A stretch of DNA of 9,059 nt. It comes from Nitrososphaeria archaeon. Lineage in GTDB: Archaea; Thermoproteota; Nitrososphaeria; Nitrososphaerales; Nitrososphaeraceae. The stretch's first letter is position 1; each line of letters opens with the position of its first letter. Below are positions 1 through 6,003 of the stretch, one piece after another. Position numbers and translations under genes: made by a program. The stretch spans positions 1 through 9,059 of the forward strand of contig JAJPIN010000223.1 of NCBI GenBank assembly GCA_021324715.1, in the 5' to 3' direction. A model generated the notes under the pieces. The model searched no databases and was not told where the DNA came from. It saw nothing but the letters and a program-made list of their open reading frames with translations.

Positions 1-578
1 ATCACTCTGTTATTAACAATATTCTTGACAGCATAGCTATCATTTTCATTGAGATTGTTCTCAGTTCTAGGAAGGAAACTAATTTTGTCTAATTTTCTTA
101 TTATTCCACCAGCTTGAAGTATTTCCTCCTCATTTAAAAAATCCAATCTCGCTTTATTACCATTTGGAAATATAAGCCATCGTTTTAGGAAGGCTTCAGG
201 ATGGACAATAATTTCAATTGGCTTTCCCATTTTTTCAAGAGTACTAATTAGTCCTGAAATGTGGTCAAAATGTCCATGACTAAGTATTATTGTTTCAATA
301 TCTGTCAGGTTAACTCCCAATACATTGGAATTATGAACTATGCCATCTTTACTAACTCCAGTATCAAATAGAAACTTGTTGGTCTTGGTCGCTTTATTAT
401 GGGTATAAGCTATATCCAGTATCGCTGAAAATCCGTGTTCGGCTATAGGAGACTCTGCGATCCTTTGATTATTCGTCATGGAAGGTCTTATTACTACGGA
501 GGAACTGGGAAGCAACCTATCAATAATATTATCTACCAGAATGGTTATTTTTGCACTATCGATTTCTTGAAGATTCAT
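1..578 (-). CDS. MBL-fold metallo-hydrolase, DHPPP-synthase-related family, 3' end cut by window edge
   Basis: The frame is open for 192 codons from an ATG at 578 to the left edge, so the C-terminus is missing. The protein has the zinc-binding signature of metallo-beta-lactamase folds, HGHFDH, at residues 101-106. It is preceded by FDTG (71-74) and followed by a further candidate ligand His at 126 (VHPEAF). The early blocks ITILVDN (11-17) and AEHGFSAIL (46-54), and an HN..VLGVNL..IE..ILSHGHFDH layout, match the branch annotated as 7,8-dihydropterin-6-methyl-4-(beta-D-ribofuranosyl)aminobenzene-5'-phosphate synthase-related hydrolases (archaeal MJ0301-like). That assignment rests on remembered family patterns; the true substrate of most members is unknown. 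No signal peptide is visible, so it is probably cytoplasmic. It is divergent from the dioxygenase at 710. Family members are usually about 250-310 aa, so roughly a third is missing. Confidence 0.85.
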   Translation of the reverse strand, partial: MNLQEIDSAKITILVDNIIDRLLPSSSVVIRPSMTNNQRIAESPIAEHGFSAILDIAYTHNKATKTNKFLFDTGVSKDGIVHNSNVLGVNLTDIETIILSHGHFDHISGLISTLEKMGKPIEIIVHPEAFLKRWLIFPNGNKARLDFLNEEEILQAGGIIRKLDKISFLPRTENNLNENDSYAVKNIVNNRV

Positions 579-602
579 TAATTACTAGTAATCATCTGAA
601 AC

Positions 603-610
603 ATAGTAAA
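603..610 (-). promoter_or_regulatory. Possible TATA box of the MBL hydrolase
   Basis: On the minus strand the octamer TTTACTAT lies centred about 28 nt before the ATG at 578, within a T-rich stretch (603-617). The spacing fits a leaderless or nearly leaderless archaeal promoter, but the match to a TATA consensus is only fair. Confidence 0.3.
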
Positions 611-680
611 AAATATAATGGATTATTAGTTCTCATATCCCATCATGCCAGACACACCAATGCCGTAAAGTCCGACAAAA

Positions 681-686
681 TTTAAA
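681..686 (+). promoter_or_regulatory. TATA box of the dioxygenase gene
   Basis: TTTAAA, preceded by an A-rich stretch, is centred 26.5 nt before the GTG at 710. In archaea transcription starts about 26-27 nt downstream of the TATA centre, so the transcript would begin at or next to the G of the GTG. This supports a leaderless mRNA and the GTG start. Confidence 0.55.
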
Positions 687-709
687 GGGACTAAATATGT
701 ACATTAGCT

Positions 710-1579
710 GTGTACCAAAGTTTTATATCCAGACTGATTTTAGGCACATTCGTTTTGAGCATCATAATGCTAGTCATTGTTTTGACGCTGGTGAAAATAG
801 ATGGTACAACAACTTCAATTGAACTGCAAGTAGTTAAAGGAGAACCAGATGAAAAATTGCCAATGAGACTAGTGCAATTTGGATTTCTACCTGGACTCTC
901 CCCATCTGAAAAAACTGCTTCAGCATCGGGAACCTGCACGCTTTCATCTAATTCAATGAGACTGAGTGGGACCCCTCAGCAGATTGAAGGTCCATACTTT
1001 GTGGACCAAATGCCAAATCGTTCAGATATAAGATCAGATACTTCAGATGGCTCGATAAAAGATGGTATCCCACTGCATCTAATCTTTCATGTATATGACG
1101 TAGATAATGGTCAATGTGTTCCCCTGAGTGGAGCAAAAGTAGACATTTGGCATACAGATTCACAAGGGATTTATTCTGCAGTTAATGAGATGGGAACTTT
1201 GGGAAAGAACTTTCTTCGTGGTTATCAGGTGACAGGCGGTAATGGCACCGTTGAATTTTCCACCATTTATCCAGGATGGTATGAAGGCAGAACTATCCAT
1301 ATTCATGATAAGGTCCGTATGTTCAATGGATCAAAAACAAACCTGGAATGGACAAGTCAGCTTTACTTTAACAATTCCATGAATCAACTAATTCATAAAC
1401 AATCCCCCTATAGTAACCATGGTCCTCCTCAAACGGCAAATGAACAAGACGTTGTATATAGTAGTGGTTCAGTTGATGGACTAGTAGATAGAAATAGTGG
1501 AGAACACCTCATCATGAATTTAACAAAACAGGGATCTGGTTACGTTGGAGAGACCAATATTGTACTAAAGACTAGATAG
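710..1579 (+). CDS. Membrane-anchored/secreted intradiol ring-cleavage dioxygenase-like protein
   Basis: A 289-aa protein with a non-haem Fe(III) intradiol dioxygenase domain (protocatechuate 3,4-dioxygenase type), which cleaves catechol-type rings between the two hydroxyls. The four expected iron ligands are Y155 (in GIYSAV), Y191 (in GWYEGR), H197 and H199 (in TIHIHDK). EGPYF (93-97), DIWHTDSQG (145-153) and QLYF (217-220) are family blocks. Residues 8-28 form one long hydrophobic segment after a short basic N-terminus, which looks like a signal anchor. The catalytic part carries five N-glycosylation sequons (N103, N178, N206, N221, N270), as expected for an exported archaeal protein. The start is GTG: no ATG is in frame upstream before the stop at 692, and the TATA spacing fits. 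Extracellular members of this family are known in bacteria such as Streptomyces. The substrate here is unknown, and no ring-degradation genes lie nearby. Confidence 0.85.
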   Translation: MYQSFISRLILGTFVLSIIMLVIVLTLVKIDGTTTSIELQVVKGEPDEKLPMRLVQFGFLPGLSPSEKTASASGTCTLSSNSMRLSGTPQQIEGPYFVDQMPNRSDIRSDTSDGSIKDGIPLHLIFHVYDVDNGQCVPLSGAKVDIWHTDSQGIYSAVNEMGTLGKNFLRGYQVTGGNGTVEFSTIYPGWYEGRTIHIHDKVRMFNGSKTNLEWTSQLYFNNSMNQLIHKQSPYSNHGPPQTANEQDVVYSSGSVDGLVDRNSGEHLIMNLTKQGSGYVGETNIVLKTR

Positions 1580-1590
1580 TTATTTTTCTT
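1580..1590 (+). terminator. T-rich tract directly after the dioxygenase stop
   Basis: TTATTTTTCTT follows the TAG stop at 1577-1579 without a gap. Archaeal transcription commonly ends at such T-tracts on the coding strand. The same bases encode the last three codons and the stop of the convergent VOC gene, so terminator and coding sequence overlap. Confidence 0.4.
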
Positions 1591-2071
1591 GATACGCCTT
1601 TGTTAATGTATTGATGTCAAGCTTGTGCATTTGAAGCATTGCCTTCATTACTCTCTCCGTTTTGTTAGAATCTTTGTCTTGTAGCATCTTTATCAAAACA
1701 GTTGGAACTACTTGCCACGAAACTCCAAACCTGTCCTTGAGCCATCCGCATTGCTGGGCATTTTTATCACCAGCTTCAGAAAGCCTTTCCCAGTAATAAT
1801 CCACTTCTTCCTGTGTTTCACAGTAGATCTGAAATGAGATAGCTTCATTAAACTTAAAGACTGATCCTCCATTAAGGGCTAGAAATTTTTGTCCCTCTAT
1901 TTCAAAATCAACTGTCATTACAGTGCCTTCTTCTCTATTATGTATTTCATATCCTTCCTTTCCGTATCGTGTAACGTTACCAATCTTCGCGTCTTTAAAA
2001 ATTGAGACATAAAACTGCACAGCCTCCTCGGCATTATTATCAAACCACAAACATGGACTAATTTTTTGCAT
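1580..2071 (-). CDS. VOC-superfamily PhnB-like protein (3-dmu-9_3-mt family)
   Basis: A 163-aa single-domain protein of the vicinal oxygen chelate superfamily, in the group often misnamed 3-demethylubiquinone-9 3-methyltransferase or PhnB. Diagnostic blocks in order are PCLWFD (6-11), FLALNGG (63-69), FNEAISF (74-80), CETQEEVDYYW (84-94) and CGWLKDRFGVSWQVVP (108-123). The length is normal for the family. Biochemical function is not established for most members; they are small cytoplasmic beta-alpha-beta-beta-beta proteins that may bind small molecules. The family is abundant in bacteria, so acquisition by transfer is plausible, but nothing in the sequence proves it. The ATG at 2071 is supported by a TATA element 25 nt upstream. 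Its stop abuts the stop of the plus-strand dioxygenase with zero spacing. Confidence 0.88.
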   Translation of the reverse strand: MQKISPCLWFDNNAEEAVQFYVSIFKDAKIGNVTRYGKEGYEIHNREEGTVMTVDFEIEGQKFLALNGGSVFKFNEAISFQIYCETQEEVDYYWERLSEAGDKNAQQCGWLKDRFGVSWQVVPTVLIKMLQDKDSNKTERVMKAMLQMHKLDINTLTKAYQEK

Positions 2072-2093
2072 CTATTTTATTACCCTATAATAC

Positions 2094-2099
2094 TATAAA
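2094..2099 (-). promoter_or_regulatory. TATA box of the VOC gene
   Basis: TTTATA on the minus strand is centred 25.5 nt before the ATG at 2071, implying a leaderless transcript. It lies inside one half of an 18-bp perfect palindrome (2095-2112), so a protein bound there would compete with TBP. Confidence 0.6.
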
Positions 2100-2112
2100 T
2101 ACATGTATTTAT
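2095..2112. promoter_or_regulatory. 18-bp perfect palindrome, candidate operator
   Basis: ATAAATACATGTATTTAT reads identically on both strands. It overlaps the VOC TATA element and would block it if bound by a dimeric regulator. It also places a weaker TATA-like sequence on the plus strand, where no convincing gene follows. The symmetry is seen directly; operator function is inferred. Confidence 0.45.
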
Positions 2113-2141
2113 TCGAGGTATGTCGAAGATTGTATACGTAT

Positions 2142-2203
2142 ATGAAAATTCAGATTTTCATTTTCCCCATGTACTTACATTTATTTTTCTTGGGGAATGA
2201 AAA
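2142..2203. repeat. Two overlapping inverted repeats in the herA-VOC spacer
   Basis: ATGAAAAT (2142-2149) pairs with ATTTTCAT (2154-2161) around a 4-nt loop. The second arm can instead pair downstream: TTTTCA plus TTCCCCA (2155-2160 and 2163-2169, with a two-base bulge) matches TGGGGAA plus TGAAAA (2191-2203). The two hairpins share the arm at 2155-2160 and cannot form together. The element lies 75-136 nt past the herA stop, in what would be the herA 3' trailer, and upstream of the VOC promoter. A short palindrome, TATACGTATA (2133-2142), adjoins it. It may be a transcript-end or processing structure. Confidence 0.4.
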
Positions 2204-2277
2204 AGTATTGTTGATGATTTTATTCTACTATAAATCTAATTTTTTTATAACCCCGGAGGCATCAGTATCATTGTTTC

Positions 2278-4068
2278 TCATGTCTTGTACAAGTTATTCT
2301 CCTTTATAAACACGTCCGGGCTTAAAGCATTGAAGAAAAATGGTGATCCTGAAAATGATAACGGTGAAACTGGTCCTTGAGTCATGAACGAATATTTTCT
2401 GGTCTTTGTATTGAAAGAACTTGCAGGATCGGTAAACGTCCTATACAAATCAATCGCTTTTTCATCAGCTACTAATTCTCTAAGTGTAACTAAATCACTT
2501 CCTAATGAAAGCCCAAATCCAAAGAAAATAATTCTTAATTGCTGCAGTATATCTCTGTGAATACTGGATAATGATGTACTGATAAACAGCCATCCCAACC
2601 CATACTTTCTTGTGGTCCTAACTGCATCGAGCAAAGTTAGTCTTAATTGTTCGAGGTTTGTATCCGTAAAGTCATCTTTTCTCGCGTATCTATGAGCTTC
2701 GTCCAGAACTACTAACGTATTTAAGGAGGTGCTCTTCTGCCAGGTTTTTTCACCTAGGCTAACCAATCCTCTAAGTAACCGCTTGAGTATTAATGATTGA
2801 ATAGTTTCATTCCAGTATTTCAATTGCATCTTGTGGGCTGTTTGTTCAGAAAGATCTATCACAATAAGTGGTTTTTGTTTCCAAGAAAATTTCTCCAATA
2901 AATCATCAATTGTTAATGCATCCTGCCTGTTTTCGAATAGGCTACAAATTGGGATCCAAAATTGATAATACAAGTAATCTAAATTTTTTTGATCTAAGGT
3001 AGAAACGAGGTTGTTTAGTCTCTTTCTTGGTTCCGGAGTTGAAAATATGAGAATCTGAACTTCATCATTGCGCAATTCATTGATGAGAAGGTCAAAGTAC
3101 TCTCTTTTGATCAAATTGTTTAATGAGGCTTTCTTTTTAAGTTTGGGCATCAATGAATCTACAGCAAATCTCCTGTTGGGGCCATTAATTGTTAGTTGAC
3201 GAAAGAATTGTGATTGTAATAAGATTTCTTCAAACAGTGTCCATCTATCTAAAACAAGATTTCTAACGTTAATAGATAGAACTTCTTTATTGACAGAATC
3301 GATAATTTTTTTCATACTGAAATCAGAAGCGTAGTTTTGGTAATTGCGGTCCATATTATGGTTGTAATCATTTGCAAAACTCTTAGAAAACTCACCGACA
3401 GGATCGAGTACTAATAAGCCCATCTGAGGGAATTTTGAATATGCGGTGAGAATCATTTTCGCCAGGGTTGATTTTCCAGATCCGGTTATACCAAAGATTC
3501 CTAAATGATAGGCTTCCCCAGCACCGTCTTCACCATAATCGAAATGCTTAAACCACATTGGCATTTTAGTTTTGGATCCGTAACTATTTCCTAAATAGAA
3601 CAAGCTCTTCTTTTGTTTTTCTAAAATCGTACTTAAAATATTATCATTTACCTGATAAACATACGTTCCTGTAGGTGGGACCGTTCCTAGTAAACTGGGT
3701 TCAATTAGATCCTCAGAACTAGTAAATATAGCGCTACAAAGCAACTTTCCTACATGAACATCTTGTATGCCACTAATCGGATTAACTGTTCCTCTTTTTC
3801 TTGCAACAGATTTTATCGTTGGATCCTCCAATAAAAAATTCCTAAGAGCAATTTCTATTATTTGACCAATTGCATAATGATTTTTCGAGTCCTGTAAGTA
3901 CTTGAAGATAGCCAATTCACCTACTAGTTGTCGCGTAACAGAAGATTCCAATACGTCTAGAGCAAGTTCAATTGTGGAAGAAGGTGATCCGATTGTTCCT
4001 AATATGGAACTATTTTTTAACAAGTGATTAATCTTCTTATCAATGGTATTTTCCAAAGCTATTTCCAA
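2278..4068 (-). CDS. herA: HerA-type DNA translocase/helicase (DUF87, FtsK-HerA ATPase)
   Basis: A 596-aa ATPase of the HerA/FtsK superfamily, predicted to form a hexameric ring that drives DNA into the NurA nuclease during processing of double-strand break ends. The N-terminal part (about 20-140) is HAS-barrel-like, starting with LGTIGSPSSTIELALDVLE. The ATPase core has Walker A GITGSGKST (193-201, K199), LDPVGEFS (221-228), Walker B TLVVLDEAHRY (451-461, D456 E457) and RTTRKYGLG (484-492), whose arginines are candidates for arginine-finger or sensor roles. The C-terminus (about 560-596) resembles the HerA tail that closes over the ring. At 596 aa it is longer than typical crenarchaeal HerA (about 500), mostly through a long helical region between the two Walker motifs. 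The start is TTG, 5 nt after the nurA stop, with an SD-like GGTGGA nine bases upstream inside nurA, suggesting coupled translation. HerA homologues also occur in defence modules, but the NurA partner indicates the repair type. Confidence 0.9.
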   Translation of the reverse strand: MEIALENTIDKKINHLLKNSSILGTIGSPSSTIELALDVLESSVTRQLVGELAIFKYLQDSKNHYAIGQIIEIALRNFLLEDPTIKSVARKRGTVNPISGIQDVHVGKLLCSAIFTSSEDLIEPSLLGTVPPTGTYVYQVNDNILSTILEKQKKSLFYLGNSYGSKTKMPMWFKHFDYGEDGAGEAYHLGIFGITGSGKSTLAKMILTAYSKFPQMGLLVLDPVGEFSKSFANDYNHNMDRNYQNYASDFSMKKIIDSVNKEVLSINVRNLVLDRWTLFEEILLQSQFFRQLTINGPNRRFAVDSLMPKLKKKASLNNLIKREYFDLLINELRNDEVQILIFSTPEPRKRLNNLVSTLDQKNLDYLYYQFWIPICSLFENRQDALTIDDLLEKFSWKQKPLIVIDLSEQTAHKMQLKYWNETIQSLILKRLLRGLVSLGEKTWQKSTSLNTLVVLDEAHRYARKDDFTDTNLEQLRLTLLDAVRTTRKYGLGWLFISTSLSSIHRDILQQLRIIFFGFGLSLGSDLVTLRELVADEKAIDLYRTFTDPASSFNTKTRKYSFMTQGPVSPLSFSGSPFFFNALSPDVFIKENNLYKT

Positions 4069-4073
4069 TTTTA

Positions 4074-5201
4074 TTATCCACCATCCGTTCTGTATGAATG
4101 CATCAGAAAAAATATATCCTTTTCATTGTTATCATCAAGCTGAATCATTTGTTTCATTATGATTTGTTTATAAGCTGGAATCGCTGGAGCCATATGTTTA
4201 GCTATTCTATCAGCCATGTATAGTGGGAAAGGCTCCATGATAGAGGGTGTTTGACATTGACTCTTTACGTTGGTTAAAATTGTATCTAGTTTCGTTTCAT
4301 CACGAGCTATTGCGGATGGCATTTCGATTCTTAAGGCCGGGCACCAAGAATGTGGTTTGTAATAGATCACAGCTAGATTTTTAATTCCTGATATTACCTG
4401 ATCCATTAAGCATCTGAGTTCATCATCCTCATATGGTAACCTTACATGCCATCCTTCTTCACTTGTAAATAATTTAGGACGTGTAAATTCTCCAGGATCC
4501 AGAATTAAAGTCAGAATTGCTCTATCGTCATAACTATCAGGCCAATGTAGGCTTTTACCAATATCATTCCTTGAAGTATATTTTGGTATTCCGAGATAAT
4601 ATTTGTTGGCATCTTTAAACTCTAAAATTTTCTTATATGAAATCAGAAAATCTTTGAAATCTTGCCTAATTTTGTCGGAGGACTTTGAATTAAGATTATC
4701 TATAAAATTGATAGCCTTGTACATGTGGATTAAAGCCGTTGTAAGTGAACCGTCAAGATATACAATATCGTATTGGGAATTAGCAGCTAATTTGGTTTCC
4801 ATTTCTACCATAATAGCTCTTGCCGCGATCATATTTTCAGGATTATGTTTTTCTGGGTTAACAAACACATCGTGGTCGGGTGCGATCCGCTTTCCATTTT
4901 CTAATTTATTTATACCTTCTACTCCGACAGCAGCTGCAAATAACAAATCTGTTCCCAAGAGACGATCTACGGCATAGGCTCCATCTACTCCCCCCGAAAG
5001 TAACGGTTTAAGATTTCTAAATTTAGAATCATTATCTAGGAGCCCTATTTGTTCAAGCTGTAGCCGGAATTTCCCTCTTTTACGATTAATATCTTGCACG
5101 GAGCTTTGAAGTATGTTTCCAATTTCGTTAGTTTTCTGCAACATCTGTTCAACTAAGGAACCTGGAATTTCCAGAAAAGATGGCGAATCTGTTTCATACA
5201 T
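4074..5201 (-). CDS. nurA: NurA-family nuclease
   Basis: A 375-aa protein with NurA nuclease features, the Mn-dependent 5'-3' exonuclease and single-strand endonuclease that works with HerA in archaeal break resection. SGGVDGAYA (69-77) holds the first catalytic Asp (D73) and YLDGSL (148-153) another acidic residue (D150). E133 or E135 in MVEMETK is the likely intervening glutamate. The C-terminal YYKPHSWCPALRIEMP (280-295) and PFPLYMADRIAKH (324-336) match family blocks near the end of the RNase-H-like fold. Metal-ligand assignment is by position and not proven. The ATG at 5201 is the only sensible start; no SD and no clear TATA at -26 are seen, so transcription may begin further upstream. 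herA follows after 5 nt. In Sulfolobales nurA and herA flank rad50 and mre11; neither is in this window. Confidence 0.9.
   Translation of the reverse strand: MYETDSPSFLEIPGSLVEQMLQKTNEIGNILQSSVQDINRKRGKFRLQLEQIGLLDNDSKFRNLKPLLSGGVDGAYAVDRLLGTDLLFAAAVGVEGINKLENGKRIAPDHDVFVNPEKHNPENMIAARAIMVEMETKLAANSQYDIVYLDGSLTTALIHMYKAINFIDNLNSKSSDKIRQDFKDFLISYKKILEFKDANKYYLGIPKYTSRNDIGKSLHWPDSYDDRAILTLILDPGEFTRPKLFTSEEGWHVRLPYEDDELRCLMDQVISGIKNLAVIYYKPHSWCPALRIEMPSAIARDETKLDTILTNVKSQCQTPSIMEPFPLYMADRIAKHMAPAIPAYKQIIMKQMIQLDDNNEKDIFFLMHSYRTDGG
4078..4083 (-). promoter_or_regulatory. Shine-Dalgarno-like site for herA inside the end of nurA
   Basis: GGTGGA on the minus strand ends nine bases before the TTG at 4068. 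It is one of the few SD-like sites in the window and fits an internal operon gene, which cannot be leaderless. It supports the TTG as the herA start. Confidence 0.5.
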
Positions 5202-5239
5202 TGTTATTTAGCACATTACTACTCAAGTTTGCCGAAAAG

Positions 5240-5435
5240 CTATCGTAATGAGTCAAATTTGCTATAGGCTCTGATATCAGCTTTGTCCGTACGAACATGT
5301 TTTTTTACGCCTTATAGTCACTATGAACTTAGCTTTATGCTTTTCTGATAAATCAATATATTTTACAGGTCGTGCGATTTCATAATTAGTTCTCATAGAA
5401 TTGAAAAAGTATGCCCAGCTACTAACTTCTTTTCT
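5240..5435 (-). pseudogene. Possible frame-broken small gene upstream of nurA
   Basis: On the minus strand a frame opens at 5435 (KEVSSWAYFFNS), passes an ATG at 5396 (MRTNYEIARPVKYIDLSEKH) and reaches a run of seven A residues (plus-strand T at 5300-5306). In frame it stops at 5277 after an unlike tail. Dropping one A continues a protein-like reading (KKHVRTDKADIRAYSKFDSL) to a stop at 5240-5242, 38 nt before the nurA ATG. Two more short open stretches lie upstream in other frames (DPIEMAPTEFRYVHLDF ending near 5451; HNIVIYRNREKK ending near 5393). This pattern suggests a decayed gene, a sequencing indel at the homopolymer, or frameshifting. I recognise no family, and chance open stretches in AT-rich DNA are a real alternative. 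Confidence 0.3.
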
Positions 5436-5645
5436 CTATTCCTGTAAATCACGATATTATGAAATCCAAATGCACATATCGAAATTCAGTAGGGGCCATT
5501 TCAATTGGATCTGATTATAGTCTTTCAAGAATTTCTAACCTTATTCTGATTTTGTATAACAATAACGCCGTTCACATAAAGTTAAACCCAAATTTCGGGA
5601 GTAGGAATAGAATAGAAAACTGAACAGTACATTTGTATCCAATAA

Positions 5646-5653
5646 TTTAAATA
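5646..5653 (+). promoter_or_regulatory. TATA box of the 72-aa gene
   Basis: TTTAAATA begins 28 nt before the ATG at 5674, with the TTTAAA hexamer centred 25.5 nt upstream. This is a strong archaeal TATA match at leaderless spacing. Confidence 0.6.
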
Positions 5654-5673
5654 CACCTCGACTAAGGAATTAT

Positions 5674-5892
5674 ATGCCTCAAAGGATAAAAATTTCTATA
5701 CCTCCCAAATACAAATCGTCTGGGCCAAATATGGAAATTGAGGTCGAAGTAGATCATGTTGCAAACCTCGATACTGTGATTGAAAGGGCTTTAGAGACCA
5801 TGAAGTTACTAGAATCTGAAGAAGTACAAGAGCTAGTGCAAGAAAAATATGAAAGAAGAAAAAGAGAAAGGGCCGGACAAGAGCTAGCTTAA
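5674..5892 (+). CDS. Small charged protein of unknown function (72 aa)
   Basis: I do not recognise a family. The N-terminal half (about 4-27) alternates hydrophobic and polar residues (RIKISIPP, EIEVEVDH) and looks like two beta strands. The second half (about 30-66) is one long, highly charged helix (ALETMKLLESEEVQELVQEK, then YERRKRER), possibly coiled-coil and dimeric. It has no cysteines, signal peptide or membrane segment, so it is likely cytoplasmic. A well-placed TATA box, an ATG directly at the expected transcript start and a T-tract after the stop make it a good monocistronic gene despite its size. The strand-then-basic-helix layout could suit a nucleic-acid- or protein-binding adaptor, but that is only a guess. 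Confidence 0.75.
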   Translation: MPQRIKISIPPKYKSSGPNMEIEVEVDHVANLDTVIERALETMKLLESEEVQELVQEKYERRKRERAGQELA

Positions 5893-5903
5893 ATATTCTC
5901 AAA

Positions 5904-5921
5904 TTTTTTATTTTTATATTT
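5904..5921 (+). terminator. Oligo-T terminator of the 72-aa gene
   Basis: A T-rich tract (TTTTTTATTTTTATATTT) begins 11 nt after the TAA stop. It is typical of intrinsic archaeal termination and has no hairpin. Confidence 0.6.
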
Positions 5922-6003
5922 CAATAAAATCAGGAAATTTTCTATATAAAGCATAATATACTATCAGCTGTTGGTCTATCCTAAATATACTAAATTCCAT
6001 CAT
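5914..6003 (-). CDS. Doubtful 29-aa ORF or gene remnant
   Basis: On the minus strand, tandem ATG codons at 6003 and 6000 open a frame (MMEFSIFRIDQQLIVYYALY, then a short tail PDFIEI) that stops at 5914-5916 inside the opposite gene's T-tract. The open frame reaches back to 6048 (KSDTRSPLREVFEP), and a TTTAAAAG sequence lies at 6041-6048. The residue composition is protein-like, but there is no recognised family. It may be a micro-gene, the tail of a decayed gene, or chance. Confidence 0.2.
   Translation of the reverse strand: MMEFSIFRIDQQLIVYYALYRKFPDFIEI

Larger units (their letters stand above)
5202..5673. other. 472-bp spacer between nurA and the 72-aa gene
   Basis: AT-rich spacer with no intact recognisable gene. 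It holds the possible broken minus-strand ORF, a 10-bp palindrome CTGATATCAG (5271-5280), and the TATA box of the downstream plus-strand gene near its right end. A 54-codon plus-strand frame (5459-5623, ATG to TGA) is present, but it lacks a promoter match and has no recognisable features, so I do not call it. The nurA promoter must lie here but could not be identified with confidence. Confidence 0.6.

Noticed and set aside
626..703. Minus-strand open stretch ending VGLYGIGVSGMMGYEN, between the divergent MBL and dioxygenase genes
   Set aside because: It resembles the tail of a membrane protein, but it has no start codon giving a sensible length and overlaps the dioxygenase promoter. It is too short to call a remnant.
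691..1163. Two minus-strand frames (82 and 71 codons) within the dioxygenase gene
   Set aside because: They are antisense to a well-supported catalytic domain and show no family features.
2103..2309. 68-codon plus-strand frame rich in Phe, Leu, Tyr and Ile between VOC and herA
   Set aside because: It overlaps the 3' end of herA and the palindromic VOC promoter, has no TATA element at the right spacing, and its composition simply reflects AT-rich DNA.
4603..4977. 124-codon plus-strand frame inside nurA
   Set aside because: It is the antisense shadow of the conserved NurA core; no promoter and no recognisable domain.
5459..5623. 54-codon plus-strand ORF (MKSKCTYRNSVGAISIGSDY...)
   Set aside because: It has a complete start and stop but no TATA at leaderless spacing, no SD, no recognisable features, and lies opposite possible minus-strand remnants. 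Chance cannot be excluded.
5696..5902. 68-codon minus-strand frame opposite the 72-aa gene
   Set aside because: The sense gene has a promoter, terminator and sensible composition; the antisense reading is only a hydrophobic mirror of a charged helix.
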